From Thermoplasmata archaeon (GTDB lineage: Archaea; Thermoplasmatota; Thermoplasmata; Lutacidiplasmatales; UBA184): DNA of 64,000 nt. The notes below the pieces were generated by a model, which did not search any database, was not told the origin of the DNA, and worked only from the letters and a program-made list of their open reading frames with translations. Made by a program: the position numbers and the translations under genes. The stretch is taken from assembly GCA_021816865.1 (NCBI GenBank), contig JAKAWX010000001.1, positions 316,739-380,738 on the forward strand. The letters are read 5' to 3'. Positions 1 to 7,814 of the stretch are shown here, piece by piece. Within the stretch, counting starts at the first letter, position 1, and each line of letters starts with the position of its first letter.

Positions 1-234
1 TACCGCGTCTCGACGCAGAGCCGACTGCTCCTGAACGAGAACGCCCGGCGGATCATCGACCTCGGGCGGGACATCGTCGCGCTCGAGGAGAGCCTCAAGC
101 TCGCCCTCGCCAAGGTTCTCGAAGACGGGCTCCAGCCGCTCGAGGAACGGATCGGGGCGCTCGAGGGCCGACGCCCGATGACCCTCGAGGCCGGCACGAC
201 GGCCCCCGCGACCGACCCGCCTCCTTCGGGCTAG
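1..234 (+). CDS. C-terminal fragment of an unrecognised protein
   Basis: This reading frame is open from the first base and stops at TAG 232-234, so only the last 77 codons are present. The visible part starts YRVSTQSRLLLNE and continues as an amphipathic, probably helical or coiled-coil segment (ALEESLKLALAKVLEDG, then LEERIGALEGRR). It ends in a low-complexity Ala/Thr/Pro tail. It lies 12 nt upstream of the phosphopantoate ligase gene and is probably co-transcribed with it. The fragment does not resemble pantoate kinase, which often neighbours that ligase. I do not recognise the family, and no function is proposed. Confidence 0.55.
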   Translation, partial: YRVSTQSRLLLNENARRIIDLGRDIVALEESLKLALAKVLEDGLQPLEERIGALEGRRPMTLEAGTTAPATDPPPSG

Positions 235-246
235 ACCGGGATCCCG

Positions 247-1014
247 ATGCGCCTTTCGCCCCACCACCCGCGCTATCGGAGCCTCACGACCCGCGTGGGC
301 CTCGCCCGCGCCCATCGCACGGGACTCGTGGTCGCCGAAGGGCTGATCGCCCACGGCCGCGGGGAGGCGTTCGACTACCTGCTCGGCGAGAAGACGAGCG
401 CGAGCGCACGGCGCGCCGAGACGGTCGCCGCCGACTGGCTCCGCGCGGCGCACCGCCCGGTCGTCAGCGTGAACGGCAACGTCGCGGCCCTCGCCGCCCG
501 CGAGGTCGCGCGCATCGTGCGGGCCGCTCCCCACGTGGCGGTCGAGGTGAACCTCTTCCACCGTACGCCCGGACGGGCCCGCGCGGTCGCCCGGGCGCTC
601 GAGCGCGCGGGCGTGCGGGAGGTCCTCGGCGTGCGGCCCTCGGCCCGAATCGCGGGCCTCCCTTCCGACCGCGCCCGGGTCGACCGCCGTGGGATCTACG
701 TCGCCGACGTCTGCCTGGTCCCTCTCGAGGACGGCGACCGGGCGGAAGCGTTGCGGCGCCGGGGCCAGAAAGTGATCTCGGTCGACCTCAATCCGCTCTC
801 CCGCACGAGCCGCACCGCCGACCTGCCGATCGTCGACGAAGTGCGTCGGGCGCTCGGCCACATCGCGGACGACCTCGAGCGCCCGGCGCGCCGTTTTCCG
901 GCACGGTGGGCGCCGTTTGATGCCGCGCAGGCGCTCTCGGACGCCCTCGACACGATCGACCGCCGGCTCACCGGGGCGGCGGCGCGGCGGCGGACTCGGC
1001 GACCGCGCGCGTGA
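247..1014 (+). CDS. 4-phosphopantoate--beta-alanine ligase (archaeal phosphopantothenate synthetase)
   Basis: This cytosolic enzyme joins 4-phosphopantoate and beta-alanine using ATP. It is the archaeal replacement for bacterial pantothenate synthetase/kinase in CoA biosynthesis. The 255-residue protein has the family landmarks in order: VAEGLIAHGRGEAFDYLLGE near residues 29-48, SVNGN near 74-78, the VEVNLF segment near 100, VPLEDGDR near 157-164, and the DLNPLSRTSRTADLPIVDE block near 176-194. Length is normal for the family. The ATG at 247 directly precedes the conserved N-terminal region. The gene follows the partial upstream gene by 12 nt. Its end overlaps the convergent GAF gene by 47 nt. 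CoA supply is relevant to the CoA-thioester metabolism encoded downstream, but the enzyme is housekeeping. Confidence 0.88.
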   Translation: MRLSPHHPRYRSLTTRVGLARAHRTGLVVAEGLIAHGRGEAFDYLLGEKTSASARRAETVAADWLRAAHRPVVSVNGNVAALAAREVARIVRAAPHVAVEVNLFHRTPGRARAVARALERAGVREVLGVRPSARIAGLPSDRARVDRRGIYVADVCLVPLEDGDRAEALRRRGQKVISVDLNPLSRTSRTADLPIVDEVRRALGHIADDLERPARRFPARWAPFDAAQALSDALDTIDRRLTGAAARRRTRRPRA

Positions 1015-1459
1015 GCTTCTCGGCGACCGCTTCGAGGAACGCGCGGTCCGACGCGTCGTAGGCGCCGACCTCGTTGCCGTCGATGTCGATCTCGCCGATC
1101 ACGCGATCTCCGTCCCGGACCGGCACGACGATCTCCGACCGCGTCTCGAGGAAGCAGGCGAGGTAGTCGGGCGACGTTCGGACGTCGTCGACGATGACCG
1201 TCGCCCCATCGCGCGCGGCGCGGCCGCAGATCCCGCGGTCGATCGGGATGCGCGTGTGCTCCGTCGCCGCCGGTCCGTCCCATGCCTCCAGGACGAGCGT
1301 GTCGCCGTCCCGACGGTACACCCCGACCCACCGGTAATGGCGGAACGACTCCCGCAGGAAACGGCAGACTTCGGCGAGCGCCGGGCGGCCGTGAAGCCGG
1401 GCGACGACCGCATCGACCTGGAGGAGCGAGGGCGCCATGGCGCGTGGGGGGACGGTCAT
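968..1459 (-). CDS. GAF-domain free methionine-(R)-sulfoxide reductase-like protein
   Basis: The 163-residue protein is a single GAF domain of the fRMsr (YebR) type, which reduces free methionine-(R)-sulfoxide. Two cysteines sit where the catalytic pair lies: C78 in GICGRAA and C102 in YLACFLETRSEIVVP. The 24-residue spacing equals that between the GVCG and IAC cysteines of E. coli fRMsr. The third cysteine of the bacterial enzyme is not evident. IGEIDIDGNEV near 121-131 matches the conserved IDID/S strand. ATG at 1459 is used; ATG at 1438 is an alternative. The gene is convergent with the phosphopantoate ligase gene. The 1460-1676 gap upstream contains no further gene that I can see. A purely regulatory ligand-binding GAF protein is possible, but the cysteine pattern favours the enzyme. 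Confidence 0.75.
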   Translation of the reverse strand: MTVPPRAMAPSLLQVDAVVARLHGRPALAEVCRFLRESFRHYRWVGVYRRDGDTLVLEAWDGPAATEHTRIPIDRGICGRAARDGATVIVDDVRTSPDYLACFLETRSEIVVPVRDGDRVIGEIDIDGNEVGAYDASDRAFLEAVAEKLTRAVAESAAAPPPR

Positions 1460-1676
1460 GCGCCCGCCTTCCGGGGCACCGCCCCGGGCGGAGGGGGAGC
1501 GCCGAGGGGGAGACTCTCCGCCGCCACGGAACGGCCGTGCGCGGCGTTTGAACTCCCGAGGCGTATTCCGCCACGAGCTTTCCAGACTCGCGCCGTACCG
1601 GACTGAGCCACCTCGGCACGCCCTTCGGGCGAGGACGGGAAGCGGCCGATAAGCTTGGCGGCCCGCGGAACCGCGG

Positions 1677-1916
1677 TCAGTCGCGCGCCGGGTACCAGCG
1701 GCAGCTCGGGCAACCGACCCCGCGGTCTTCGCCGGGGATCATCGTTCCGCACTCGGGACACGGCACCGGCTCGGCGACCGAGAGCGCGAGGCAATCGAAG
1801 CAGCTTCCTCCCCGACGGTCGTCGGGAAGAACGACAAGGCCCTTCCCGCAGAACAGGCAGTGGGCGAACCGCTCGTCCGAGACCCCGAAGCTCCGACTGT
1901 CCGCGAACGAAAGCAT
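1677..1916 (-). CDS. Small zinc-ribbon protein
   Basis: This is a 79-residue protein (84 if the upstream ATG at 1931 is used) with four CxxC motifs: CLFC, CFDC, CPEC and CPSC. It therefore probably folds as two zinc knuckles or a double zinc ribbon. The ATG at 1916 is preferred because a TATA-like box (CTTATG, about 1943-1948) lies some 28 nt upstream, matching the leaderless pattern elsewhere in the window. The ABC-2 permease stop lies 86 nt upstream on the same strand. I do not recognise a specific family. Small proteins of this type are common in archaea and often bind nucleic acid or protein partners; here that is inference only. Confidence 0.7.
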   Translation of the reverse strand: MLSFADSRSFGVSDERFAHCLFCGKGLVVLPDDRRGGSCFDCLALSVAEPVPCPECGTMIPGEDRGVGCPSCRWYPARD

Positions 1917-2002
1917 CGCGCGCTCCACCATGCGTCCGGTACATAAGGCCTCGCGCGACGGCCGTCGTGCGGGTCGAGTTCCGGTGTCCGGACGGCTCCT
2001 TT

Positions 2003-2749
2003 TTAGGGCTCTTTCCAGCGCGCCTTGAGCGCGGCGAGGAGGAACAGTCCTGCCGTGAACCCGACCAGGACGCCCCAGTCGACCGCCGCCCCGACGAACG
2101 AGAGCGGGGCCAATCCGACCGCCCCTTGGACGAGGCCCGCCGCGTACGTGGTGGGCGAGAAGTGCGCGACGAACTGGGCCCACCCCGGGAGGACGGACAG
2201 GGGGTAGTACACCGGCGGAAGCACCGTGAGGACGAGCGAGATCAACGGGCTGAAGAGGAACGTCTCCCGAACGTCCTGGAAGTACGTCGCGAGCGTGAAG
2301 GCGAGCGCGCTCGCGAATCCCCAGACGAGGACGAGGGTGCCGGTGAGGACGGCGAGGCTCTCGACGGTCGCATAGCCCTTGACCACGAACAGCGCGACGA
2401 AGACGGCGAGCCCCGGCAGGGAGTAGACGAGCTCGCTCAGGGCCATGCCGGCGACATAGACCGGCGCCTCGACCGGCGACGCGACCACGATGTCCTGGAA
2501 CTTGAGGTCGTGCCGGTAGTGCGTGAGGTCCGACTGAAGTCCGGTCCCCACCGAGAGCATCGTGAGGATCATCCCGCCCGTGATCCCGTAGGCGAGGAGG
2601 CGGCCCCCCGACACGATCGTGATGAAGAAGAGGAAGGAGAGCGGCGACGCGAGGAGGTTGACGAGGAAGAGCGGCTGTGTCCGGATCGGGATCAGACCGT
2701 TCAGCCAAACGAGCGTGAAGAGCGAGCGCAATCGGTTGCGTTCGCTCAC
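2003..2749 (-). CDS. ABC-2 type transporter permease
   Basis: This is a 248-residue integral membrane protein with about six hydrophobic helices and the ABC-2/NodJ-type layout. A short cytoplasmic N-terminus is followed by helices around residues 28-48, 55-70, 100-125, 130-160, 165-185 and 220-240. The SPTTYAAGLVQGAVG stretch after the fifth helix is typical of this family. Its start overlaps the ATPase stop in ATGA (2746-2749), showing translational coupling. Together they form a two-gene exporter for an unknown substrate, most often a drug, lipid or polysaccharide in this family. Nothing in the neighbourhood identifies the cargo. Confidence 0.85.
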   Translation of the reverse strand: MSERNRLRSLFTLVWLNGLIPIRTQPLFLVNLLASPLSFLFFITIVSGGRLLAYGITGGMILTMLSVGTGLQSDLTHYRHDLKFQDIVVASPVEAPVYVAGMALSELVYSLPGLAVFVALFVVKGYATVESLAVLTGTLVLVWGFASALAFTLATYFQDVRETFLFSPLISLVLTVLPPVYYPLSVLPGWAQFVAHFSPTTYAAGLVQGAVGLAPLSFVGAAVDWGVLVGFTAGLFLLAALKARWKEP

Positions 2750-3684
2750 GATTCCGCCTCCTCGACCGAGTTCTCCTCGATCGACTTGCCGACGACATCG
2801 AGGAAGATGTCCTCGAGGCTCACCGGGCCCATCGAGAGCCGGAGACCGCGCTCGAGCGCACGCTTCGCGAGATCCCGCGCCTCGGCCTCCCGCGTGAAGA
2901 CGAGGTACCCGCCCTCGATTTCCGAAACCTGGCCGTAGCTTTCGAGCTCCTCGCGCGGGTAGGACCCCTGGACCGTGACGCGATAGGGGTAGCGCACGCG
3001 TGCGCGCAGTTCCGCGGGCGACCCCTCGAGCATGAGCCGTCCCCGCTCGACGAGCGCGAGCCGGGTCGAGAGCGCCTCCGCCTCGTCCAGGTAGTGGGTC
3101 GTCAGGATGATCGTCCGTTGCTCGCGGCTCGCGCGCCGGATCGCCTCCCAGACCTCCCGTCGCGCGAGGGGATCGAGTCCGGTCGTCGGCTCGTCGAGGA
3201 AGAGAACGTCCGCGTCCGACGCGAGGACCATCGCGCAGAGGGTCCGACGCCGGAGCCCCCCCGAAAGGCGCGACACCATCCGGCGGCGGTACTCGGTGAG
3301 CGAGAGCTCCTCAAGGGCGTCCCGCGTCCGCCGACGCGCCTCGGGGGGGTCGAGTCCCCTCAGCTTGAGGTAGAGGTAAACGACCTCCTCGACGTTCAAG
3401 AAGTAGAGCGGCCGGGACTCCTGGGGCACGCAGGCGATCCGCGCCCGGATCGCTCGCTCCTCCCGTCGGACGTCATAGCCGAGAACGGTGAGCTCGCCCG
3501 AGGTCGGCTCGAGCTGGGTGGCCGCGATGCGCACGAACGTGGTCTTGCCGGCACCGTTGCGCCCGATGAGACCGTAGACGCGGCCGGTCGGGACCTCGAG
3601 AGTGAGCTTCTCCAGGGCCGCGCTGCCCGACGACGAGCCGGGATAGACCTTCCTCAGGTCCTGAGCGAGCACCGCCGATGTCAT
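2746..3684 (-). CDS. ABC exporter ATP-binding protein (DrrA/CcmA type)
   Basis: This 312-residue nucleotide-binding subunit powers the adjacent ABC-2 permease. Walker A GRNGAGKT is at residues 41-48. The Q-loop lies in CVPQESR, the signature is RLSGG, and Walker B is VLFLDEPTTGLDP, followed by an H-loop TTHYLDEAE. The C-terminal ~90 residues form the regulatory tail usual in DrrA-like proteins. The ATG at 3684 is chosen over an in-frame start at 3732 because the ABC domain begins at once (LAQDLRKVYPG) and a TTAA box at 3714-3717 lies about 31 nt upstream. The gene is followed immediately by its permease with a 4-nt overlap. Confidence 0.9.
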   Translation of the reverse strand: MTSAVLAQDLRKVYPGSSSGSAALEKLTLEVPTGRVYGLIGRNGAGKTTFVRIAATQLEPTSGELTVLGYDVRREERAIRARIACVPQESRPLYFLNVEEVVYLYLKLRGLDPPEARRRTRDALEELSLTEYRRRMVSRLSGGLRRRTLCAMVLASDADVLFLDEPTTGLDPLARREVWEAIRRASREQRTIILTTHYLDEAEALSTRLALVERGRLMLEGSPAELRARVRYPYRVTVQGSYPREELESYGQVSEIEGGYLVFTREAEARDLAKRALERGLRLSMGPVSLEDIFLDVVGKSIEENSVEEAES

Positions 3685-3712
3685 GGAAGTCGGCCCGAGG
3701 ACGCAGGCCGCT

Positions 3713-3718
3713 CTTAAC
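3713..3718 (-). promoter_or_regulatory. TATA-like box for the ABC exporter operon
   Basis: GTTAAG on the minus strand is centred about 31 nt upstream of the ATPase ATG at 3684. With the usual archaeal distance of about 25 nt, transcription would start a few bases before the ATG. Confidence 0.45.
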
Positions 3719-3831
3719 TCCGCGGAAGCCACGCCCGGCGAACGGCACCGGTCGGACGCTTCGGGCGGGCGATGGACGGTCGCGACCTCCCGGCTGCTCG
3801 GGTCGTGCTCCCGGAAGGCACCCGATGCCCG

Positions 3832-4899
3832 CTAGCTGAGGATCTCGGCAAGGCGGCCCTCGGCGCGGGCCTTCTCGATCTCCTGGGCGATCCGGCGGCC
3901 CGTCGAGAGTCCGGGGGCGACAAGGTCGGAGTAGGGACTCCCCGAGATGAACAGGTTCGTGCCGGCCACGATCCGGGTCGAGATCTCGAAGACCTTGAAC
4001 TCGAGCTCCTCGGTCATAATCCCCTCCACGCAGAACGGCCCGACCATCCCGCCGAAGAGCTCGATCGAGCGTTCGATGATGCGAGCGCCGACCTCGAACG
4101 CCTTCGGGAGGAGCGACTCGCGGAGGATGACCGGGACGTTGCCGGTGACCACGAACGTTGGGCGGATCCCGGCGCGGAGCAGCTCTTCTTGGGCGCCGAG
4201 CTTGTAGAGCTCATCGATGTTCGCCTCGTCTCGCCGATCCATGCCGAGGAGCTCGAGCGAGCCGTGCCCGACCCGGTAGCCCCGGTCGGAGAGGGGCGAA
4301 TAGAAGAAGTGCATGTAGTACCGGGTGCCGAGGACGTACTCCTGGATCACGTACGGGCCCGTCGGTCGGAACTCCGATAGAGCCTCCCGGTTCTTCGCGA
4401 GGTAGAACCCTTTTCCACCCTTCGCACCGTAGTACTTTACGATCACGGGGCCGTCGACCTCGCTCGCGTCTTCGAAGCGCTTCGGCATCGAGACCCCGGC
4501 CGACTCGAGCCACTCGCGCTCCTTGCGTCGGTCGGACTCCCAGGCAAGCACGGCCCGGTTCCCGAAGACCGGCACGTCGAGCGCCCCGAACGCCTCGGGG
4601 CCGAGGTACTCGACGAACGAACCGTGCGGGATCAGGACCGCGCCTTCCTCCCGTAACCGCCCCGCGACCCCGGGGAGCTCGGAGACCCGGGCGACGGAGA
4701 GGAACCGGTCGGGTCGAGCGAGCGGGAATGCGTCGTAGAACTTCTGCGGCGGTCCGACGGAGATCCCGAGCGTCGGCAACCCCTCGACGCGCGCCCCGTG
4801 GAATATCTGGAGAGACGAGTGCGAACAGAGGGTGGCTACGGTAGGGCGACGACCGTCGAGCGAGGCCAGCCGGCGTTGAGATGCGAGGGGAACCCCCAT
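3832..4899 (-). CDS. purP: 5-formaminoimidazole-4-carboxamide-1-beta-D-ribofuranosyl 5'-monophosphate synthetase PurP
   Basis: PurP is the archaeal formate- and ATP-dependent AICAR formylase of late purine biosynthesis, replacing the folate-dependent PurH activity. The 355-residue protein shows the N-terminal TVATLCSHSSLQIFHGA signature (residues ~20-36). An ATP-grasp core follows: VIVKYYGAKGGKGFYLA near 150-166, YVIQEYV near 180, FEVGARIIERS near 277, and the metal/ATP-binding EFKVFEISTRIVAGTN near 310-325. The ATG at 4899 lies about 27 nt below a CTAAG box at 4924-4928, so the transcript may be leaderless. The gene precedes no obvious purine neighbour; the nuclease gene lies 47 nt upstream on the same strand. 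Confidence 0.93.
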   Translation of the reverse strand: MGVPLASQRRLASLDGRRPTVATLCSHSSLQIFHGARVEGLPTLGISVGPPQKFYDAFPLARPDRFLSVARVSELPGVAGRLREEGAVLIPHGSFVEYLGPEAFGALDVPVFGNRAVLAWESDRRKEREWLESAGVSMPKRFEDASEVDGPVIVKYYGAKGGKGFYLAKNREALSEFRPTGPYVIQEYVLGTRYYMHFFYSPLSDRGYRVGHGSLELLGMDRRDEANIDELYKLGAQEELLRAGIRPTFVVTGNVPVILRESLLPKAFEVGARIIERSIELFGGMVGPFCVEGIMTEELEFKVFEISTRIVAGTNLFISGSPYSDLVAPGLSTGRRIAQEIEKARAEGRLAEILS

Positions 4900-4946
4900 A
4901 CGGGGGAGTATCGAGAGAGCGTCTTAGCCTTTGCGCGGACCGTCGT

Positions 4947-6149
4947 TCAGGGGGACGCGCCCCCGTCCTCGAGCTCCCAGTACCACTTCACCCGGCGGGC
5001 GCCGACTTCGGCGATTCGGCGGCGGACCTCGGGGTCGACGGACGGATCGCGAACGAGCCGGCGGACCTCCTCGGGGGTCCCCTTCCCCAGGCGGTCGGAG
5101 AGTCCCGAGCTCTCGAGGAGCGGACGGATCGCGTCGAGGCGGTACTGCCACGCCTCCTCCCTCCGGCGGATCGCGACCGAGCGCGACCCGGGGACCCGGT
5201 GGACGCCGAGGTCCTCGGCCGCGCGGTGGAGCTCTTCGGCCGTCTGCCGTAGCTCGGAGGCCAGCCGCCGTTCGTCGGAGCGCAACGACTCGAAACGGTC
5301 GACCAGTTCGCGCAGGCGGCCCTCGTCGGCCGGGGGCACGGACCGGAATTCGGGGCATCGGCTGCGGAAATCGCACCGGGCGCACTGCCGGCCCGGGCGC
5401 GGTTCAAACGCCTCCGACCGGATCCCGTCGCTCACAGCGCCGAAGCGATCGTGCAGCGTCTGGATAGCGCCCGTGCTCCGGGGTCGCGTCGTCAACGGCG
5501 TCAACGACCTCAGGTGGTAGAGGGTGAGGCCTTCGACCGGCTCGGCGTAGTTCCGTTCGACGAGGACCTGGTAGAGGGTCAGCTGGTCCGAGCCCACCGC
5601 GTCCTCGTTCGAGAGCTCGCGCGACGTCTTGTAGTCGACGATCTCGAGCCCCCCCGCCAGGGTCCGGTCGATGCGGTCAATGTACCCGTGGACCGGGATC
5701 CCGTCCCACCGGGCTTCGAGATGTTCCTCGACGGCGACCGGCTTCGGCCGGTCACGGGCCAATCGGTCGTAGTACCGGGTCAGGAGATCCCGGCCGAGGG
5801 TCCGGTACCGAGCCTCCTCGTCGGCCGACGCGTACCCATCGCCCGTCCAAGAGCGATCGTAGAACGCGAGCAACTCCTCGAGCGACATCCCGATCGCACC
5901 GGTCGGGGGCGGGGCAGGGGGCTCCCACTCGTCGAGCGTGCGCTGCGACTCGGCCTCTCCCACACGTCGTGCCGAGGGAACGACGAGCGGCCGGACGAGC
6001 TCCTCGAGGACGGAGTGGATGACCCGTCCGAACGTAAAGTAACCGCGGGGGGCCTCGGCGAGCTTGTCGACGTAGAGGAACTTCCAACGCAGCGGACACT
6101 CGGCGTACGTCCGATACGACGAGTAACTGAGCGTAGGTGCCGTCGTCAC
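4947..6149 (-). CDS. Fe-S cluster PD-(D/E)XK nuclease, RecB/AddB/Cas4-like
   Basis: This 400-residue nuclease has the core of the PDDEXK_1/RecB family. SYSSYRTYAECPLRWKF at the N-terminus carries C18. GRVIHSVLEEL lies at 41-51. The active-site acid D158 sits in VHGYIDRID, and D172-x-K174 in EIVDYKTS. A C-terminal C256-x2-C259-x5-C265 completes the four cysteines that bind a [4Fe-4S] cluster in AddB and Cas4. The last ~110 residues are charged and predicted helical. It is a single-domain nuclease with no helicase partner visible and no CRISPR genes nearby, so a role in DNA repair or end processing is more likely than adaptation. It lies between tfb and purP on the same strand. Confidence 0.82.
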   Translation of the reverse strand: MTTAPTLSYSSYRTYAECPLRWKFLYVDKLAEAPRGYFTFGRVIHSVLEELVRPLVVPSARRVGEAESQRTLDEWEPPAPPPTGAIGMSLEELLAFYDRSWTGDGYASADEEARYRTLGRDLLTRYYDRLARDRPKPVAVEEHLEARWDGIPVHGYIDRIDRTLAGGLEIVDYKTSRELSNEDAVGSDQLTLYQVLVERNYAEPVEGLTLYHLRSLTPLTTRPRSTGAIQTLHDRFGAVSDGIRSEAFEPRPGRQCARCDFRSRCPEFRSVPPADEGRLRELVDRFESLRSDERRLASELRQTAEELHRAAEDLGVHRVPGSRSVAIRRREEAWQYRLDAIRPLLESSGLSDRLGKGTPEEVRRLVRDPSVDPEVRRRIAEVGARRVKWYWELEDGGASP

Positions 6150-6218
6150 GACCGGCGACCCGCGCGGGAGTTCATCTCGTTTCCGGGGGAGCTCTCCCCC
6201 GGAACTCCGCCAAGCGAC

Positions 6219-7307
6219 CTAGTGCCCGGCCGCCGCCGCGTCCGCGACGATCTTCTCGTCGGTCTCCCCGGGGAGCACCCCGCGAGCCTGCGGGTTCGCG
6301 AGGTTCTTCGGAAGGCCAAGGAGGTCGAGCAACTCCTTGTAGTGGTTGCGGATCGTCACCGGCGTCACGTTCGCGACCGCGGCAATCCGGTCCTGGCTGC
6401 GCGGCTCACCCATCAGGTTCGACGCGATGTAGATGATCGTCGCAAGGATTCCGTTCGGCAGCACCCCGCTCGTGGAGTAGACCTGCTCGACCTGTTCGAG
6501 CAGCGAGAGGACCTTCTGGCGGACCTCCTTCGAGAGGTTCAGGTCCTGCGTGAACCGTACGAGGTAGTCCCTCGGCTCGACGGGCTTGAGGCCGAGCTTG
6601 AGCTCCCGGGCCAGGAGAGTGTACGCTCGCCCGACCTCGATCTTCGTCGCCTTCGAATGCGCGATGATCTCCTTCATCGTGCGAGGCACGTGGCACTGTC
6701 GGCAAGCGGCGTAGACGCTGGCCGCGACGAGCGCAACGATCTTCTTCCCTCGCGTCGCCTTGTGCTCGAGGGCCCGGCGATAGATGTACGTCGCGGATTC
6801 TTTGACCTCCCGCGAGAGGCCGAGGACGCCGGCGAGCCGGTTCAGTTCGCCGAGCGCCACGACGAGGTTGCGCTGGTGCGTTCGGGCGGCCCGAAGCCGG
6901 TGGTTGAGTTTCCGAAGATGGTAGAACTTGAGGGACGTGTTCCGGGAGAGCGAGTTCCCCTGGAAGTCACGCGTCGGCACCCCGATCTCGCTGAAGAGGC
7001 CCTTGTCGGGCATCAGCGGGGAGATGACCGGTCCCCAGCCGCGGGCTTCTCGACCCGTGTCCTCCTTCGAACCGCGCTGGCCGCGGTCGCTTACGAGGGC
7101 GCTCTGGTCGACCACCAATCCGCAGTCGGCACAGACGATCTCCCCGCGGATCTCGTCACGAATAAGGTGCGAAGAACCGCAGTTCGGACAGACGTCGGAC
7201 GCCGGCGGCGCGGTCGCCGGCGCCGCACCGGACGAAGAGGCCCGAGGAAGCGATTTGGCCGGCGTGCGAGGGTGATTTCGCGTCGTGGACGGGACGGTAG
7301 AGTTCAT
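6219..7307 (-). CDS. tfb: Transcription initiation factor IIB (TFB) with unusual B-reader region
   Basis: TFB bridges TBP/DNA and RNA polymerase at archaeal promoters. This 362-residue protein has a Ser/Pro/Thr-rich N-terminal tail (1-37), a zinc ribbon (C40, C43, C59, C62) and two cyclin repeats (~145-235 and ~245-335). Repeat 2 contains the recognition helix VTPVTIRNHYKELL. The usual B-reader/linker consensus around GPEWRAF and the basic RVGAP-like stretch is not recognisable. The zinc ribbon instead runs into SKEDTGREARGWGPVISP and then DKGLFSEIG, which does match the normal linker end. The protein is therefore probably a specialised or lineage-specific TFB paralogue. A strong TATA box lies just upstream, and palindromic sequence further out suggests regulation. 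Confidence 0.92.
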   Translation of the reverse strand: MNSTVPSTTRNHPRTPAKSLPRASSSGAAPATAPPASDVCPNCGSSHLIRDEIRGEIVCADCGLVVDQSALVSDRGQRGSKEDTGREARGWGPVISPLMPDKGLFSEIGVPTRDFQGNSLSRNTSLKFYHLRKLNHRLRAARTHQRNLVVALGELNRLAGVLGLSREVKESATYIYRRALEHKATRGKKIVALVAASVYAACRQCHVPRTMKEIIAHSKATKIEVGRAYTLLARELKLGLKPVEPRDYLVRFTQDLNLSKEVRQKVLSLLEQVEQVYSTSGVLPNGILATIIYIASNLMGEPRSQDRIAAVANVTPVTIRNHYKELLDLLGLPKNLANPQARGVLPGETDEKIVADAAAAGH

Positions 7308-7337
7308 AGCTTCACCGGTCCCCTAAACGATGTCCCG

Positions 7338-7345
7338 TATATATA
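7338..7345 (-). promoter_or_regulatory. TATA box of tfb
   Basis: TATATATA is centred about 34 nt upstream of the tfb ATG (7307). Initiation about 25 nt downstream would leave a leader of roughly 9 nt. It is the most canonical TATA box in the window. Confidence 0.7.
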
Positions 7346-7371
7346 GCTTGGTCCGATTTCTGTAGCGATTG

Positions 7372-7409
7372 TCTGTTACAGATGTTACATCGTGCTGAGG
7401 TATAGCACG
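7372..7409. repeat. Palindromes and short direct repeat upstream of tfb
   Basis: TCTGTTACAGA at 7372-7382 is an 11-nt palindrome around its central T. TGTTACA occurs at 7374-7380 and again at 7383-7389, one 9-nt step apart. An inverted repeat CGTGCT (7391-7396) / AGCACG (7404-7409) follows with a 7-nt spacer. All lie about 30-65 bp upstream of the tfb TATA box in AT-richer DNA than the surroundings, as expected for an operator or activator site. The rest of the 507-nt gap 7308-7814 shows no credible gene. Confidence 0.4.
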
Positions 7410-7776
7410 GCTTTGGGATCGATTCGGCCCCAGAAAGATGACGCACCGATTGAAACGGGGCTTCGTGCGAGGCGCACGACTCGCCGGATCCGGTCGTCTC
7501 CTCACGTACCACCCCCGGACCGGCCCTCGAGCGAGACCGCGTCCGGGTCACGCCGTGATCGAGCGCTGGCCCCATAGGGCGATCGCTCCCGACCTCGAAT
7601 AGCACGGACCCGGGAGATGGCCCTCCACCTCCGAGGGGCTCCTGTGCCAGCGCCAACGGTTCGAGCGATGCGGCGACAAGCGAGTCGTTCGCACCATGGG
7701 AGCGCCTTCGTCGCGACCGGCCTCCTTTTCGGCGCCGCCAAGCCGATACGTCCTCGGCTCCGCGCCTGCAACAGTC

Positions 7777-7783
7777 CTTATCC
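7777..7783 (+). promoter_or_regulatory. Possible TATA-like box for the Bat-type regulator
   Basis: CCTTATC lies about 35 nt upstream of the GTG at 7815. A second candidate, CCTTAAC at 7791-7797, is nearer. Either could drive a near-leaderless transcript, and the choice is uncertain. Confidence 0.3.
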
Positions 7784-7814
7784 CAGGCGACCTTAACTGG
7801 GCACCGGCTGAATC

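Noticed and set aside
1655-2938. A 427-codon open frame on the plus strand
   Set aside because: It is antisense to the zinc-ribbon, ABC-2 permease and ATPase genes and its translation is Arg/Glu/Asp-rich without any domain. GC-rich codon bias keeps such shadow frames open throughout the window.
4947-6149. Calling the Fe-S nuclease Cas4
   Set aside because: The cysteine and active-site pattern is shared with AddB and other RecB-family nucleases, the protein is about twice the length of Cas4, and there is no CRISPR array or cas gene in the window.
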